From: Syngnathus acus
Lineage: Eukaryota > Chordata > Actinopteri > Syngnathiformes > Syngnathidae
NCBI RefSeq assembly: GCF_901709675.1
Contig: NC_051108.1
Location: 1,984,001-2,048,000, forward strand
Direction: 5' to 3'
Length of the DNA: 64,000 nt
In this document: in pieces, positions 50,661-63,975 of the stretch
Position numbering within the stretch: the first letter of the stretch is position 1
Layout of the letters: each line of letters begins with the position of its first letter
Notes under the pieces: generated by a model
What the model saw: the letters and a program-made list of their open reading frames with translations, nothing else
What the model was told of the DNA's origin: nothing
The model's database searches: none
Made by a program: the position numbers and the translations under genes

Positions 50661-53600
50661 CCCCATGCTGCGCTGAGTTTGATGGCATCCAAACGTGTGG
50701 CGGAGTAATTATTGCGTTGCGGGATGGCATGAGGCCCCTAAGGTGTGACACAATGTGTGAAATGGAGCAGGTGGTGGGCACCCCCCAAACCCCCCAATGT
50801 ACTTAAACGGAAGAATAGTGCAAAAAATATAAATTCTACTTGTGAAAATTCAACAATATTTTTACTTGGCTCATTCAATGGAGGATTTGTGCCTTGTTAC
50901 TTTCCATCCCTGCAAATAAGCAAGTATTCTCCCTAATGGACCTTGACCGGCAGGTTTAGTCAAGATGAATACTTGATGCCAAGTAGGAAAGTGATCGCCA
51001 TCCCCACTCCCATAATGGCTCGCCTGACAAAGAAGCTCATATAAAAGTATGCATGAAGGATGCGTGTTTGCAGCGAGTGTGAGCACGCACACACGCGCGT
51101 GTGTGTAACCCAGTCGCTTTTATCGGCGTGTGTCTGGATGCAATCCGCCGGATGTCCAATGAAAGGAGGGAGCCGTCATGTTACACTTGTACATCCATCA
51201 GCGGCAGCGTCGGGTATCCCGCGGCGGTAGCGGCGGCCAGCTGTGTAACATCAGCTGAGCGAAGCCTACCGGGCATGTGTGTGGTGTGGAAAATGGCCTT
51301 TGCTGCATAAAATAGAATGAATAGATTATGATCGATAAAATCATTTTTATTTTAATATTATTTTTTATATTTGATATTTAATATTATTTTCATAATTATT
51401 ATATTATTAATAAAATTTTAAGATCAAATATATTAGAAAATCTTTACAGTGCTGCAATGATGTTGACTTGAAGAACCCGACGAGTGGGACGTAAACAGTC
51501 GTACAAAAAAGAAACCAATCATTGTATTGTCAATCAAACAATTGCTAAATATGGCGCTCGTGACACATAAATCTAATAAGTAGCTGAGGCCTATGTTTAA
51601 GGTTGTGGGGGGGGGGGGGACACAAAGGCTTCCCTTACATCTTTGATGCAGTGAATGGAAAATGATAAACAAAAAAACACCCACTTCCCGCGCCAGGCCC
51701 CTCATAAATCGCCAGCATGAAGGAAGTATGTTTAAATCATCAGCCGTCGCTCATTCATAGTGGAAAAGGCATTCCCATGATGCCCTCAAGAATAAACGGC
51801 GCTACCGGCCCGGGTGGGACACAATGGTGTGAAATTGTACCCCGGTGCTAGACACGCAACACAACACGGTGTGCCCAATCGACCCGCCTGGAATAATCGT
51901 ATCATCCAAATAATAATCGTATGGTAAAATAGAAATATATGAACAAAATGTCATTTATTCCAGATTCTATTTCAACCACTTTCATTTGCAAGTGGAAACA
52001 AACTAAGGGCATTGGACCATCTGTTGGTACGCCTTGCGCCCAATCTCCTCTTGCCCAGTCAGGGGTCCCTGTTTGACTAACAGGATTGGGCAAAACATAG
52101 CCGGGAATTAAAGCTCTTTGCTAAGTACGCCACTCGGCAAGGAGCTCGGCTTAAAACGAGCGATTTGTTGGCGTTGGATCCGCGAAAGGGGTGTCGGCAG
52201 GAAACAGGCCTCCGACTGTTCCCTAGACCAGGATGTCGAGACTGCTCAGCATCTCTGTGCCATCCAAAGCTTCCAGGTTGAAGAAAGCTAATTATTGGGG
52301 GGTCAGCGAGGGATCTTCGCTTTTGATGAGTCTGAGCCAACATTCTCTCCAGCGCAAACTTGGTTAATTGAAGCAACGTGTATGATGGAGCTCTCATAAG
52401 GGACGCATGGAAAAACACATTCCATATTTGCCTGCAATAAACGGAACCCGGAGCGCTTTAATGAGATCCCCGTGGCCCCGCAATACAAATACTGGCGAGG
52501 CTAACGCTTACGGGGGCCGACTTAATGAATATTCACACTTGGATTGTGAGGCTGAGATAGCAGCTGGGGACAGAGAGCAGTCCTTAAAATTGCCGGTCGG
52601 AGGGGACGCTAGCCAAACTCGCACTACCTGTTGCCAAAAGTGGTCAAGCTGCAACAAAGGGTGTGAAGACAAATGCTACGGTTCACAGCACGATTGGAAT
52701 AACATGCAAGGGGACTCGAGTCGCATCCCTGCGGGACTCCGCATCCCCAACATTGTTCCCTGTCATGTTTAAAACACGATAAAATAATGAAATCTTTCTG
52801 TAGCCTAATTCCATTTGTAGATTGCAAAGATAATCGAAAATAATATCGGAGAAAATCTGCTTTATTTGTCAATGGGGGCTTTAAGTGCTCTGTGGAAAAC
52901 CCACTGCTGTGCTTTATCTGCCCTGTGGGCTATAAAACATCTGTTTCAGCCCTTTCATAATGGACTTTAGTTGTCTTTTTTTAATCACAGTTATAAAACG
53001 AACCCAACCAATAAACAGTAACCATATGCTCGCTTCGTATGAAATATTTGCTTGTTTGCCGTCCCGCTTCTTAATCGAGCTTTATGGCGAGCGATAAGGC
53101 AGGCCGAGGTGTCAAATGACCTTGATAAGATATTTCAGAGATGATCTTCAGGATGTCGTGACGGAGCGGCCGTTAGTTGTTGTTTATTACCGCCAGTGAG
53201 GCATCCTTCCTGTCTGAAAGGGGACCCAACTGCCCGGCCGGCACCAAACAAAGCAGTAAATATTCCAACCTCGTTTGATCCCGCAAGAAAAAGGAAGAAG
53301 CTTTGATCGTGGTCCCAGAGCTTGGTGGGGACACATGTGGGACAGAGTCCAGGGGTTTGTTTTCCTTCTTGAGCTCGGGGATGGCCGAGTAGAGGTTAGA
53401 AGGTTGATGGGGGCATTTTTTAATTTTTTTTTTATCTATCAAAAACATTTTTTACATCCACCTGCATGTCTTGCCACACATTCCACTTTAACGCAGCCAA
53501 TATAACACAAGGTGTTTACGTCTGAAACTTGGCAGTACGACGGAAGTGATACATGATCACACCATCGCTTACTCCTCTTTAATCTGGACTCGGTTTTAAA

Positions 53601-56600
53601 AAGGGAGGGGCGGGGGCTTTTTTCCCCCCCCCCAGACTTAGATTTAAAGATTTAAACAATAAAAGAAAAAATGAAATAACAGACAAGAGAAATTTTACAA
53701 ACAGTAAGATATTAAAAAAATAACAAAAGTAAATAAATAAATAAAATGCTCTGAGATAAAAACTAAACACTGCTTTCTTTTCTGTCCGCTGTTCTGTGTT
53801 CATTCAAGTGCGGTCATTCTCCTCTCCCCTGCCCCTCCCCTCTCCATTTCTCCCCCCCTGCCGCTTGACAGGGTGTGTATGTTTTTTTTATCGCCGTGAC
53901 ATGATGTCTCTTCCCAGGGCACGTCCCTGATGGCTCCCTGGGGTCCTAACCCCATGCACCCCCAACCCAACCACAACTTTACATGAGCCCTCTGTATTCC
54001 CTCTCTTAAATCCAACACCAATGCTAATGAGCAATCTCAAACATTTACACGGCGTAAAAAGAGAACGGCTACCTCCATTTTTTTTTTTTTTTTTTGGTAG
54101 GACGAGCTGCGTGTTTATTCAGGTACATCCTTCCTGACTCTCTGCTTGTAAACCTGCCTGCCGCTCGTCACGCGGTCCAAACATTAACCCTCGGACAAGT
54201 GCGGAGACCTCCGGCAAGGTCATCAGCCAGCACCGAGGCGAGTTCCAAAGTTGTCGAGGCGAGACACAAACACAGACGCAACGAACCGCAGGCCCGCCGT
54301 TAAACTGTCCGCCGTTTTTACGTCCTGTCAAGCTCGTCAGTAAACGGGCGGGCCCGTTCGCTTCTCCTTTGCTAACCTCATTTAAAACCGGGCCTCATCA
54401 TTTGTGGAAAAAAAACGACATTTTAATTTCTAAGAAACTCGGGGTGGCAGCGACGAAGGCCTCGGAGGAGGAAAACGATACCGCCGCTAATCTGCATCGC
54501 CTTTCAACCGCCTCCTCTGTTTTCTTTTGACGGCTTTTTGTTCGCTTCCCTCGCCACCTTTTATCCGTCTCCCGCTCAAACTGAACGGCGCGGTGTCCAT
54601 TTCTTTCCATGACTTCTTCTCCCGCCACTTTCTTGGAAAGTTTTGGGTCATTTGAAAAACAAGCGTCACAATAGATGTCTTTAAGTCGGATTTTATGATT
54701 GTTTTTTCTTTCTGGTTCCTTTCAGCTCCATCAATCCTTCGCCCCTGATCTACCACACCATCCTCTCTCGCTCTCCCCCGCTCGCTCTGCGGCCCACTCA
54801 AACTCCCACACGCCGCTCGTCTACCTCTCACCTCCATCCTCTTCTCTTCTTTGGCTTCTCTTTCCAATTGTGCACACGCACGCATCCCCCGCCCCTCATT
54901 AATGTTTCCATGCCAACATCCAGAGCAATGGTGCTTTTGTAACTTCACATATCAAAGATGGAAAAGCAAAAGGAGAGAAACTCGAGGTGAATAGTTGCCG
55001 CCATGTTTTGTGTCTATCATACAGTGCACTGAGTCATCTGGCAGGAATTTGTTATCGGGAGTGGCACAAGTCCAGACATGAGGTATTTGTGCACACAATC
55101 AAAACAATAATGCTCAAAATATTACCCCAAAAATTGGACGAAAAAAAAGAAGCCCTCAAATTTTGGAACCTCACACTCAGAAAGTGCTGTTTTGTAAAAT
55201 TGTCCCTTGGTACTTTACACACTAATTTGTACTAACAAAGACACACACACGCACTTGGGTCAGGGCAGCGAAGTGGGTCCCATTTACACACGACTGTAAA
55301 TTACCCAACACTTCTCAATCAATTATTCATGATCCCTAATTAATTATGAAACGATCAGTAATCCAACACCAGTCCGTCCGGCGGCCGTTGCCTAGCGACC
55401 ACGACTCCTATTAAATGCCACCATTGTTGCCCGTAACTCGAGTGCCATCTTCTTTCCCCCTTATTGGATGAGAAGGTGGTGGTGGGGTAGGGGACGGTCG
55501 GAGAGTAAACAACATGTGCGTCCATATCATACTGGGAGAGTGTAAACAAGTGCAGCTGGTTAATAATGCAGCAGCGCTTTGGCTGCTGGCTACCTTGAGT
55601 TGTGGCGGGCGGCTAATGGCCCACGCCGCTCAATTTTGTTAGAGCACACGCGTCTGTGGGGACTCATAAAGAAGAAAAGGAAAACAAAATAAAACATTCT
55701 TAAAAGATTGGATTATTAAAAAAATGAAATAAAAGCAGATGACGAATAGGCACATTTTTGCAAATGTCGCTCGTTGGGATTTGGCCACGTTTGCGCCAGT
55801 CCACGTGGGAGAGCGTTGAGGGAAAACAACAATAACAACAATAAGGCAAGAAAGGAGAGTGAGGGTGGGGCCGAGGGGAAGTGGCAAGCACCGTGCGACC
55901 AGACGGCGGTTCCTTCCTCGCCAGCCTGAGAATCAGGAAGGAGAGAGCGGCGCGTTCCTACGTTATTGGAACTAACAGGACATGCGGGAGCCATCTTGTA
56001 TTATTTCATTCACTGAGCTAGTTCAAGACCTTTTGTAGACTATATCATTCCTTTTTGCGATACCACCAAAGAAAATAATCGCATAACAAAAAGCAATCGC
56101 AAACCTGCACTTTCCACTTTGACTTCCTTGACACCGATTGTTATTTTCATAATTGCCAGGACTTTGGAGCCATCTTGTGGCATCTTGAAAAGAGCACCAT
56201 TGTTCACTCACTGAACTGCAAATAGGTTGAGGTCGACTGTAATTCCGCTCGTGGCCTTCACTCCAACCTTTCCCTGCTGAGACCCCCCCATGGCTTTGAC
56301 AAGCCTCCCTAAATTAGGCTCATGGCGAGGGATCCACAGCCCGGAGGCCACTGAGCATCTCTGATTGTTGCTCTTCAGGTTTCTTTGTGTTTCTTTGGCA
56401 CGTCCGACTTGTTCTTGGACCTCACTTGCAGCTGTCCAAACGGATGAGGCGGGGAGGGGATGTCGGACGCATCCGAGCCTGCCGTGTGCCGAGAGATCAT
56501 GAAAATAATCAGCGTGGCCCGAGCAAACAGCGTGCAGGTGCTCCAGATGAAACAAGGGGTGTGGGGGGGGGGAGCACTTTGCAAGGACCAAGTAGCGGCA

Positions 56601-57300
56601 GCAGGTTGCCTTGGGAACACTTAACACACCCTTTTTTAATCTCTGGCAACCCCCACCACAACCACCTTTTTTTTTTTTTTTTTGCACTTCTTGATATAGT
56701 AGACACACAATACACGCGTGTGCACATTCACATGCGTGCATGGACACCGGGCCCATAAAGATAAGCGCACTATTATATCCATCACCGAGCCTCGTAAAAA
56801 GCCATTTCAGTCCGTCTGTGACCGTCTCTGGAACGAAATACAGAACCAAATAAAAATAGGTATTTATAAAAGCGTTTTAATTTCAGTTATTATGTTTCCA
56901 AAATACCCTCAGCCTTCATTTAAGCATCATCAAAGGCTCCTTAAACCACCCCCAAGCCCCTCTCGGTCCCGCCCCCTCCCTCCTCCTTTGTTTTCCTTAT
57001 GTATACAAAATATAAATGACATTCAGTCTCTCTCCAGAGTGCTCCTTTTCTTTCCTGAAGAGGAACAAGATTAAGATGTTAAATGTGTAATTTAGTTTGT
57101 TAGTGTTTGTGTGTTTCTTCTTTACAACAAGAAACCATGCATGACATCCGAAATGTGTAAACTAGTGCCAGCTGGGTGTGTGAGTTTGTCTTCTGCAGGA
57201 TAAATTAGAAGGTTTAAACCCAAGGGACTCTTTTAGAACGCAATGAATTCCAAGTTTGGTCACCAAATGTGTGTTTGTTGACAGCCAGGAGCACTTTGCG
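50661..57300. other. dll4 upstream desert, part 4
   Basis: No supported gene. Patches rich in TAATTA and GATA cores occur at 53030-53190 and 55290-55400; an X-box-like GTTGCC-TA-GCGACC is at 55387-55400. Poly-T runs near 54078-54095 and 56667-56684. Confidence 0.55.
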
Positions 57301-57326
57301 CGTCATCGGTGTAATCCTAATACTTT

Positions 57327-57712
57327 GCTGCCCTCTTGTGGTCACCAACTGAAATGTGCTGTAAATCAACTGCTGTCAATCATAAACCAAAAAAAAAAAA
57401 TTTCACAATTTTGTCCCCCTCTTAATGGCACAGTTCCCCCCATATGAAAGGGGACAATACTCTGAATAAAGTTGCATTTAAATGTGACAGTTCATCACTT
57501 TCCCCTCTCCCACAGGGTCGAATAAAGCAAATGGGGTCCCTAAAATCCCCCCCAACCGACCAGCCACCATCTGCCACTGATCAGGCTGCCGGGAAAAAAA
57601 GGCCCATAAAGGCACCAGAAGAAGTTGATCATGGAGACCCAACAAGAACTTCAGAATAAGGTGAGAACACAATAGACATGTCTGAACACGTAACGCGCCA
57701 CTAGAGGGCAGT
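57327..57712. promoter_or_regulatory. Divergent CTCF-like site pair
   Basis: CCACTAGAGGGCAGT at 57698-57712 (+) matches the CTCF core fully; CCACAAGAGGGCAGC at 57341-57327 (-) matches with one mismatch. The two point away from each other, 356 bases apart. Such divergent pairs are typical of domain boundaries. Motif evidence only. Confidence 0.4.
57516..57660 (+). other. Exon-like segment, unrecognised
   Basis: A strong pyrimidine tract and CCCACAG acceptor end at 57515, and a donor GTGAGA starts at 57661. One frame stays open almost to the donor (stop 2 bases before it); another stays open for 20 codons and ends PPNRPATICH then stop. Neither product is recognised. It lies between the two CTCF-like sites. 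Could be a terminal coding exon, a lncRNA exon or chance. Confidence 0.2.
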
Positions 57713-59399
57713 GCAGCTTTTAAACTAAACTTCTACTACTTGGCTTTTTTTCGCCATTACAACCAATGTCATGTTTATTTTATCTTGTTGTGTACTTCGA
57801 GTTGAGCAAAAATACTGCTATTTCAAGTTGTAGATATTTGCCAATTTTATTTCGTGTACTCCTCAGATTTAAGGTCAGGATTTTAACATTATAACCAAGC
57901 GAAGGTTATCGCTCATATTATCAGTCGAAGCATATCCACCTTAAGGGTGTGTGCACATCTCACTTGAGAGGCTCCCCCTGCAAAAAGAATGTAAATGTGA
58001 CATTTTGGCATGACTAGGCCTCAGTCGTCTGGACAAATGTTGACATTTGTCTTGATAAAGTATCCGACTTTAACAGGGAAAAAAGAAAAAGTCACATCTA
58101 AAAAAAAAAAATTTTAAAAATCAAGGAATATTGGGACGTTTGTTTCATTAATGGAATGGTTTGGCACGCACATTGCTAAAGAGGCTAGACAATTGTGCAG
58201 AGAGAAGCCATGTAGAAAAAGCCAATGTTTGCTATGGACTACATTAAACCCGCCATTGATCTCCCTCGGTCTCGCGCCGGCATCGATCGCCCGTGCCAGG
58301 GGAGGGCCATAGGTAACATCCCTTCTGCGTAGTTTAAAGGTCATAGACCCCCCGCCCTCCCGCCAAAGCCACCCGAGAGTCACGGCGGACATCGCTCACT
58401 GTCCGGCTGAATGAGAACGGCCACGCCATTCAGCGAGTCATTGATTGAGCCGAGCTCCATCGTCTCCACTCCTATGTTGTTCCTTGATTTGCCAATTAGC
58501 GCTCTTTTCACACTCAATAGCTTTCAGGCCAAGCGTTAAATGGCCAACTGTTTGCAAGATGGCGCTCATGTCGAGGGTCCAGAAGATGATAGATTGATTT
58601 ATAGTGCACCCCCCTCCTTTCCCCGCGTCCACCTACCTGATGCTAACAGCACATTGCTGCAAACTAGCATAGCTCTGGTATTTTATTTTATTTGGTATTT
58701 TATTCAAATCGGGTATTTTATTTATAGTTCTTAGGCTCTGTAGATATTTGTTATTTAGCGCTCGCTTTGTTTGCTAGTTTCCAATTGAAATGACCTGCAA
58801 CAGCATTCAAATGTGTTATTTATTTAAATCGTAGACACGATATGAAGTCTGCAGTCAGGGACAGAGCAAGTGTGTTGTTATGAATAATAATAAATAATAA
58901 TGAACAGTGAAACGAATCAAAAAGAGAGGCACGGCGACATCGCTGGCCATTAGCATGACTGACACGATGCTACGCCGGGCCGGTCGCTAATGAAACGTCA
59001 ATTCAGTCTACCGTCCATCCTGATCAAATGTTAATTGAGGGAGTGATGGATGGAAGCTACACGGTTCCTTTCTTATTATCGTCCTTTCCTTATTTCGACA
59101 CTTTCTGTCTTCGTTCCGCTATTATGGGTCGGAGATGACCAATGATTAGGGAGAAGGTTGCTAGGAGTACAGGTGGAAAAGGTAGTGAGGCTCGATTTTT
59201 GTTTTTTAGAAGCTTCGTTTCATCGTGGAGTAGGTAGAAAGAATTCTTGACGACGGGGTTATCGCAGAGGAAGAGTTTAAGAACGCCCCGGAGGGAAAAA
59301 GATTGTCCGATGCGGTCACAAGCTCCAAATTGAGGTCGCGGGTATCGTGTGAACTACATGAGAGGGAAATATTCAGGAAGTAGCTCAACAAAGCACTTC
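57713..59399. other. dll4 upstream desert, part 5
   Basis: No gene seen. A homeodomain-core-rich patch lies at 58940-59040. Confidence 0.55.
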
Positions 59400-59705
59400 T
59401 GGTAGAGTGAGAGAGAAAAATAACTGGGGCGGATTTCATTGGACGAAATTTTGGAACCAGGACAGGAACGGAGGAAAGCATATTAGAAGCATGCGGGGCT
59501 TGTCTGAGAGTACTATGGGTGTCACCGAGGAGTTTGGAACGGAGATGGGATTGCGTCAGGGATGGGCTCCTCGCGTCCCCCTGCTTGCCAAGCTGATAGA
59601 TGGGCTGACAGATGAGCTTAGACAGGAATCCCCGCAGAGCGTGATGTTCGCAGATGACATCGTGAGTTGCAGATGGAGGAAGTTGGAAAGGTGGAATGGG
59701 AATTA
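59400..59705 (+). pseudogene. Non-LTR retrotransposon (LINE) reverse-transcriptase remnant
   Basis: The frame from 59407 reads MGLRQGWAP...LLAKLIDGLTDELRQESPQSVMFADDIVSC..., which matches the order of RT motifs in fish LINEs: the GLxQG segment, a DRLTDE-like helix, then the FADD catalytic box. Only about 100 residues remain; no endonuclease or full RT is present and flanks are not LINE-like in any long frame. It is a dead, truncated copy. The clade cannot be set by eye (L2- or RTE-like). Confidence 0.7.
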
Positions 59706-62140
59706 GGCAAAGTAAGTGAATGAGACAAGGGCGGGGGGGGGGGGGGCGGAGAAGAGCGAGCGAGGGCGGAGGACTTTGAATCCATGAAGTTGTCAACGTT
59801 ACATGGAGAGTATCTGCCTGCACGTCGGAGGCCATTAGCGCTCCTGAGGAAAATTCCGAGTGTTTACTAATGCTCATTGCTTTTTATTGACTATCATAGC
59901 TAATGAGATGGAGCGGCTACATGGAGGGCGAGGTTGGGTTGGGTGGCGGTTAAAAGAAAAATGAAAAAGAAAGAGGAATCGTACTCCGTGTTTGGTCTGT
60001 GCATGAGTAATGGAGTGTGCAAACTCCCACTTGCACATCAAGACCCCGAAGCGTTTATTTTTACTCGACTACTACGGCTAGCACGGACCATTAAGACCAG
60101 GATTTACTCGTTAAAAAAAAAAAACCCACATTGATTTCACTGGACGTTCCAATTTTGGCTTTCACTTTGCACACTGGAGGCAATGATACCATCCTTTTAG
60201 TAATAATTCTCAAAATACAAATTATTACCTGTTGCTCATTTATTTTGACTCGCTGCTTGATGAGAAGCTAGCTTGGGATCTCTGTCCAAAACCAGGGGGA
60301 TCCATCTTTGTGTTCCTGTCCAAAGGGACCTTTTAGGTTCCTAAGAATAGACCATCATCCCCCTCCTCGTTTTTCTCTTCCTTCTTCCGGCCTCCCGGGG
60401 TGTTTTATCTTAGACGGCGGGCGGTAATTGCTTTGGAGAGTTTTTGGCTGCCGCAAATTCTTCATTTGCGAGGCAAATATTTGTGTTTTTTCCCCCCTCC
60501 CGGAGTTATGTCTGTGCTGTCTCGGTATAGCTGTGACGCCTCGGGATGCCACAATTCCCCGTCGCTTGCGTAGAGCTTCGTCAAGGGAGGGCTAATTTTA
60601 GCTCTCGTCGCAGAATTTGAAAAAGTTAATCTACTCGCAGGACGCCCTGAGTTATCTCGTACCATTTAATGGAAGATTTATTTATTGTCATCTCTACTCT
60701 GTATAAAAAAAATGGCGACGTGAGGTGCACTAGTTGATCAAAAACAATGTGGAAAGCTCTTCAAGCCCCCTCCAGCAACGGAGGCTGGCGTCGCTCGCTC
60801 TCTCGCTTTCTTTGTTTGTGTTTGAGAGTTTTTCCTTTCACACACACACAAAAAAAAAAACTCGAGGGGCAGGAGGAGGCTGTGTTTCATGCTGCCTCGT
60901 TATAGCCAGCTTTTATCAAACAGCACAAACGGTGTTTTTCCACCTTCCCTGCTTGAACGCATTTGATTCAAACAGAATAAAAAAAAAAACAAGACCACAA
61001 TGGTGGTATTTCCTTTTTTTTTTTTTTTTTTGTTCCCCTCCCCCCCCTAACATGATATTTTCCCAAATAGATTGTGAGCGGACCCTTCAGAGACGATTTC
61101 ATTTCTCAGATTTACCTGCCGCCTCTGTTATTTTGCGCCAAGATCATCCTCAGGTGAACATGGAAGCCAATTGGAGCGTCATTCATTCGTCGCGACAGTT
61201 TGCTCGTCGGGCTTTCGGGGAGGAAACGCGCTTTGATGCCAAGACCCGACCCGAGCCGCGAGACGTCGAATGACGCCAGCGCTTTGTTCAAGCCGCCAAT
61301 CAAATGGGGTGACCTATTTATAGCAGCAGTTGCACCTCTGACAAGAAAATGCAACTTTTTCTTCACCTGTCTTTTGCACCTTTGCTACTTTAACCTTTGG
61401 TGCTGGTGTTTGACATTTTCAAGCAAAAAAAAAAAGCCCATACATGTGTTGTGATGTCACTTTGACCAGAGGTTGGAAATATAACATCTGTGGCGTGGAG
61501 GTTTTCGTAGATTGACCTGTTGCCATGGAAACAACCCAGCACTTTTACACTGGCCGTACATTGGCGTCTTCCCATGACTTTGTGTGACGCGGCTCTCGTA
61601 ATAGTAGAGTGCAGCTGGTCCTAATATTTTGCAGCCACTCTCTTTTGATTCAATAAACGGGATTTTTATTTTTTTATTTTTAAAAAAGCTTGTTTTTACA
61701 GAAAGATGAGGCAGTTGCGAACTTTTAAAGCTGATGGATGTGTCAAAGCTCAACAATACACATACACACACACACGCACCCACCCCCCCTCCCACACAGA
61801 TTAAGAGCAAGGCTGTCCATAAAGCCTACAGGATCCAGTGTGTTGTTAGACCTGTGTACCATTTCCATATAGATTGCCTGTCCATCATTTCCATTTTGAC
61901 ACTGCAGGCGAAGCTGCGGGGATCCCAACGTATAGAAGCACAACGAGCTCCGAGCTCCACTCGGGCTGTATTGTGGATTGCGTACAACACCTTATTTGTC
62001 CCCAAAATATTTTTTCGACGCGATCCATCCCGAGACGAATTTATTGAGTTAGCATTGTTGGTCAGAGCTAGATAGTAAAAGTGGTCAATGACATCACCGT
62101 CGCCATTTTGTTTTTGTCCATGCGACGGCACCTTGTCTGC
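59706..62140. other. dll4 upstream desert, part 6
   Basis: No gene seen. G-run near 59731-59747, poly-A/T runs near 60113-60123 and 61014-61031, and an RFX X-box (GTTGCC-AT-GGAAAC) at 61519-61532. Confidence 0.55.
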
Positions 62141-62144
62141 CCTC

Positions 62145-62820
62145 GCACCTTCCGAATGAAGAACCCCATTAAGAATCCAACATTGACCTCGCAGCACCCC
62201 AATTATAGCAAACATTAATCCCATCGCTCGGCCGCCTCCAACACACGCGCACACTCGGAGTGCTTTAGCGCTCAAATCAATCAAGCTCCATTTGCACTCA
62301 CTTCAAAAAGCTGCGAGGCACTTATCAGTGTCCATCGGACTCTCGGTCAACGTGACACTTTCACTTTCAAATCACGGAAAATAATTTTGAAGGAATGAAA
62401 TCAACTCGTATCCGTTGTGTTTCTTGTATTCGGCAGGTCGGCATCAATAAAACACACAACCGATTCCCTCGAGTAGGAGAAGTCCTTGTAATTCTCGTTT
62501 TGTTTTGGTCATGACGCCGCCGCGGTTGACAATTTCAATCAACCAGGACACAGAAATCATGTTGGTTTGTTTCAAAGCAAAGTCATATAAAGGTCGCACC
62601 TGCGAGGGAGGGGCGGGGCTAACAAGAGCCGGAGGCTCCATTGTGAGAGTTCACGTTGGCCGTCACGCAGCTCATTTGTCTTCTCGGAGGAGCGTCAAAG
62701 GTCACCTATTGTCTGCTCATCTTCGGCCCGTTACGGCAGCGCCAGTCATTAACAATGGCCTTGATAAGCGCTAATTTATGACCCGTGTCACCGTAATTAA
62801 ATGTTTGTGCAGATCTGTCG
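62145..62820. promoter_or_regulatory. Candidate conserved regulatory block
   Basis: Dense developmental-type motifs: AATTATAGCAAACATTAATCCC at about 62201-62222 (read as TAAT cores), AATCAATCAA near 62276-62285, TCAATCAACC, GTCAAAGGTCA (nuclear-receptor type) near 62694-62704, CATTAACAATGG, and GCTAATTTATGA. The low CpG and non-repetitive AT/GC mix resemble vertebrate conserved non-coding elements. Inferred. Confidence 0.35.
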
Positions 62821-63170
62821 GGCTCAGATAAGAACCAAAGGCCTGCTGGGAAATGACGTCCACAGGATTTGGTACCGCTTTGCAATGACCGATGACGGCT
62901 TTTTACCTAGCAAATTACAATCTTCCGTCTTATTTTTATTTATTTTATGAAACATATCAAGGCAACAATTGCCATATGTCACTATTAGAGAAAATATTAT
63001 CTGTTGTATGAACCGAGTACATTCAGTATTCCGTGCAAATGTTTCTTCCTTGGACTCCAATATGGAAACATTCGATATAAATTGCTATGCAAAGAAGCAG
63101 ACATGCAGATAAATATCGTGTGCAACTTTGTTTCTTTAATGAGAATCCTTTTTGTGAACTGTGTGCGCCT

Positions 63171-63208
63171 GTGTGTGTACATATATATGTATGTGTGTGT
63201 GTGTGTGA
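63171..63208. repeat. (TG)n/(TA)n compound microsatellite
   Basis: TG units, a short TATATA run, then TG units again. Confidence 0.8.
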
Positions 63209-63948
63209 GAGCTGGGAGGCACAAGAGGCAACACGAGGTCCAAATAATAATAGAAGAAGAAAAAAAAATGTGACGGATGGAGACAAAACATCCATTAACA
63301 ACATACCAAGAGGCAAGCTTGCGCTTTCCTGAACGCACATGAACGGTATTTTTCCACTCGCACCTTGTATTAGTCTTTACGACAGACTCGCAGCCGCTTT
63401 ATTATAAAAATCTGCTCAGGGGTCCCAATCCGCACGATAATTCAATCTCTCCTTTATGAATTAAACATCCGGCAGGCATAACAAGCCGCATGCGCTGACA
63501 ATGAAATGATTTGCATGTCGCTTTAAACAGCTACACAGCGCGCCTGTTTGTTACTTTTTACGGGCGCTGGAGCGTGGAAATGAAAAATGCATTATTATTA
63601 TTATTAGGGTGATGATTATTTTGACGGCCACGAGGCTGAGAAAGAAATAGCGGCGGCGTGGTGTAAGTACCCGCGGGAGGTCAATATCGTACACCTGACC
63701 CTGGCGAGTTGTTCTGCTCGTCTAAGCCTGGAGGCTTTTTTGGCCACCGCTTCTCCAAAGTGCTTCTGGCTGTCCTCCACCGTGCGCCTTTCAAAGTTTT
63801 TACATCGACATAAAAAAAAAATAAATACAGAAAATCCAGTGTTAGGCGCTTGTATTCTCTCAAGCTGCTGGCTAGTGGTTGTCGCTGAGCTCGCTGAGGC
63901 CAGGAGGTCACATGGCGAGGAAAACGCAAGCCAAAATGCCCATGAGGC

Positions 63949-63975
63949 GTGTGTGTGTGTGTGTGTGTGTGTGTT
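63949..63975. repeat. (TG)n microsatellite at window end
   Basis: About 13 GT/TG units without interruption. Confidence 0.85.

Noticed and set aside
56208-56849. Minus-strand ORF of 213 codons
   Set aside because: Passes through a homopolymer run, has low-complexity composition, and no recognisable domain; judged chance.
59206-59877. Long minus-strand ORF of 223 codons
   Set aside because: It is antisense to the LINE remnant read on the plus strand and shows no family resemblance.
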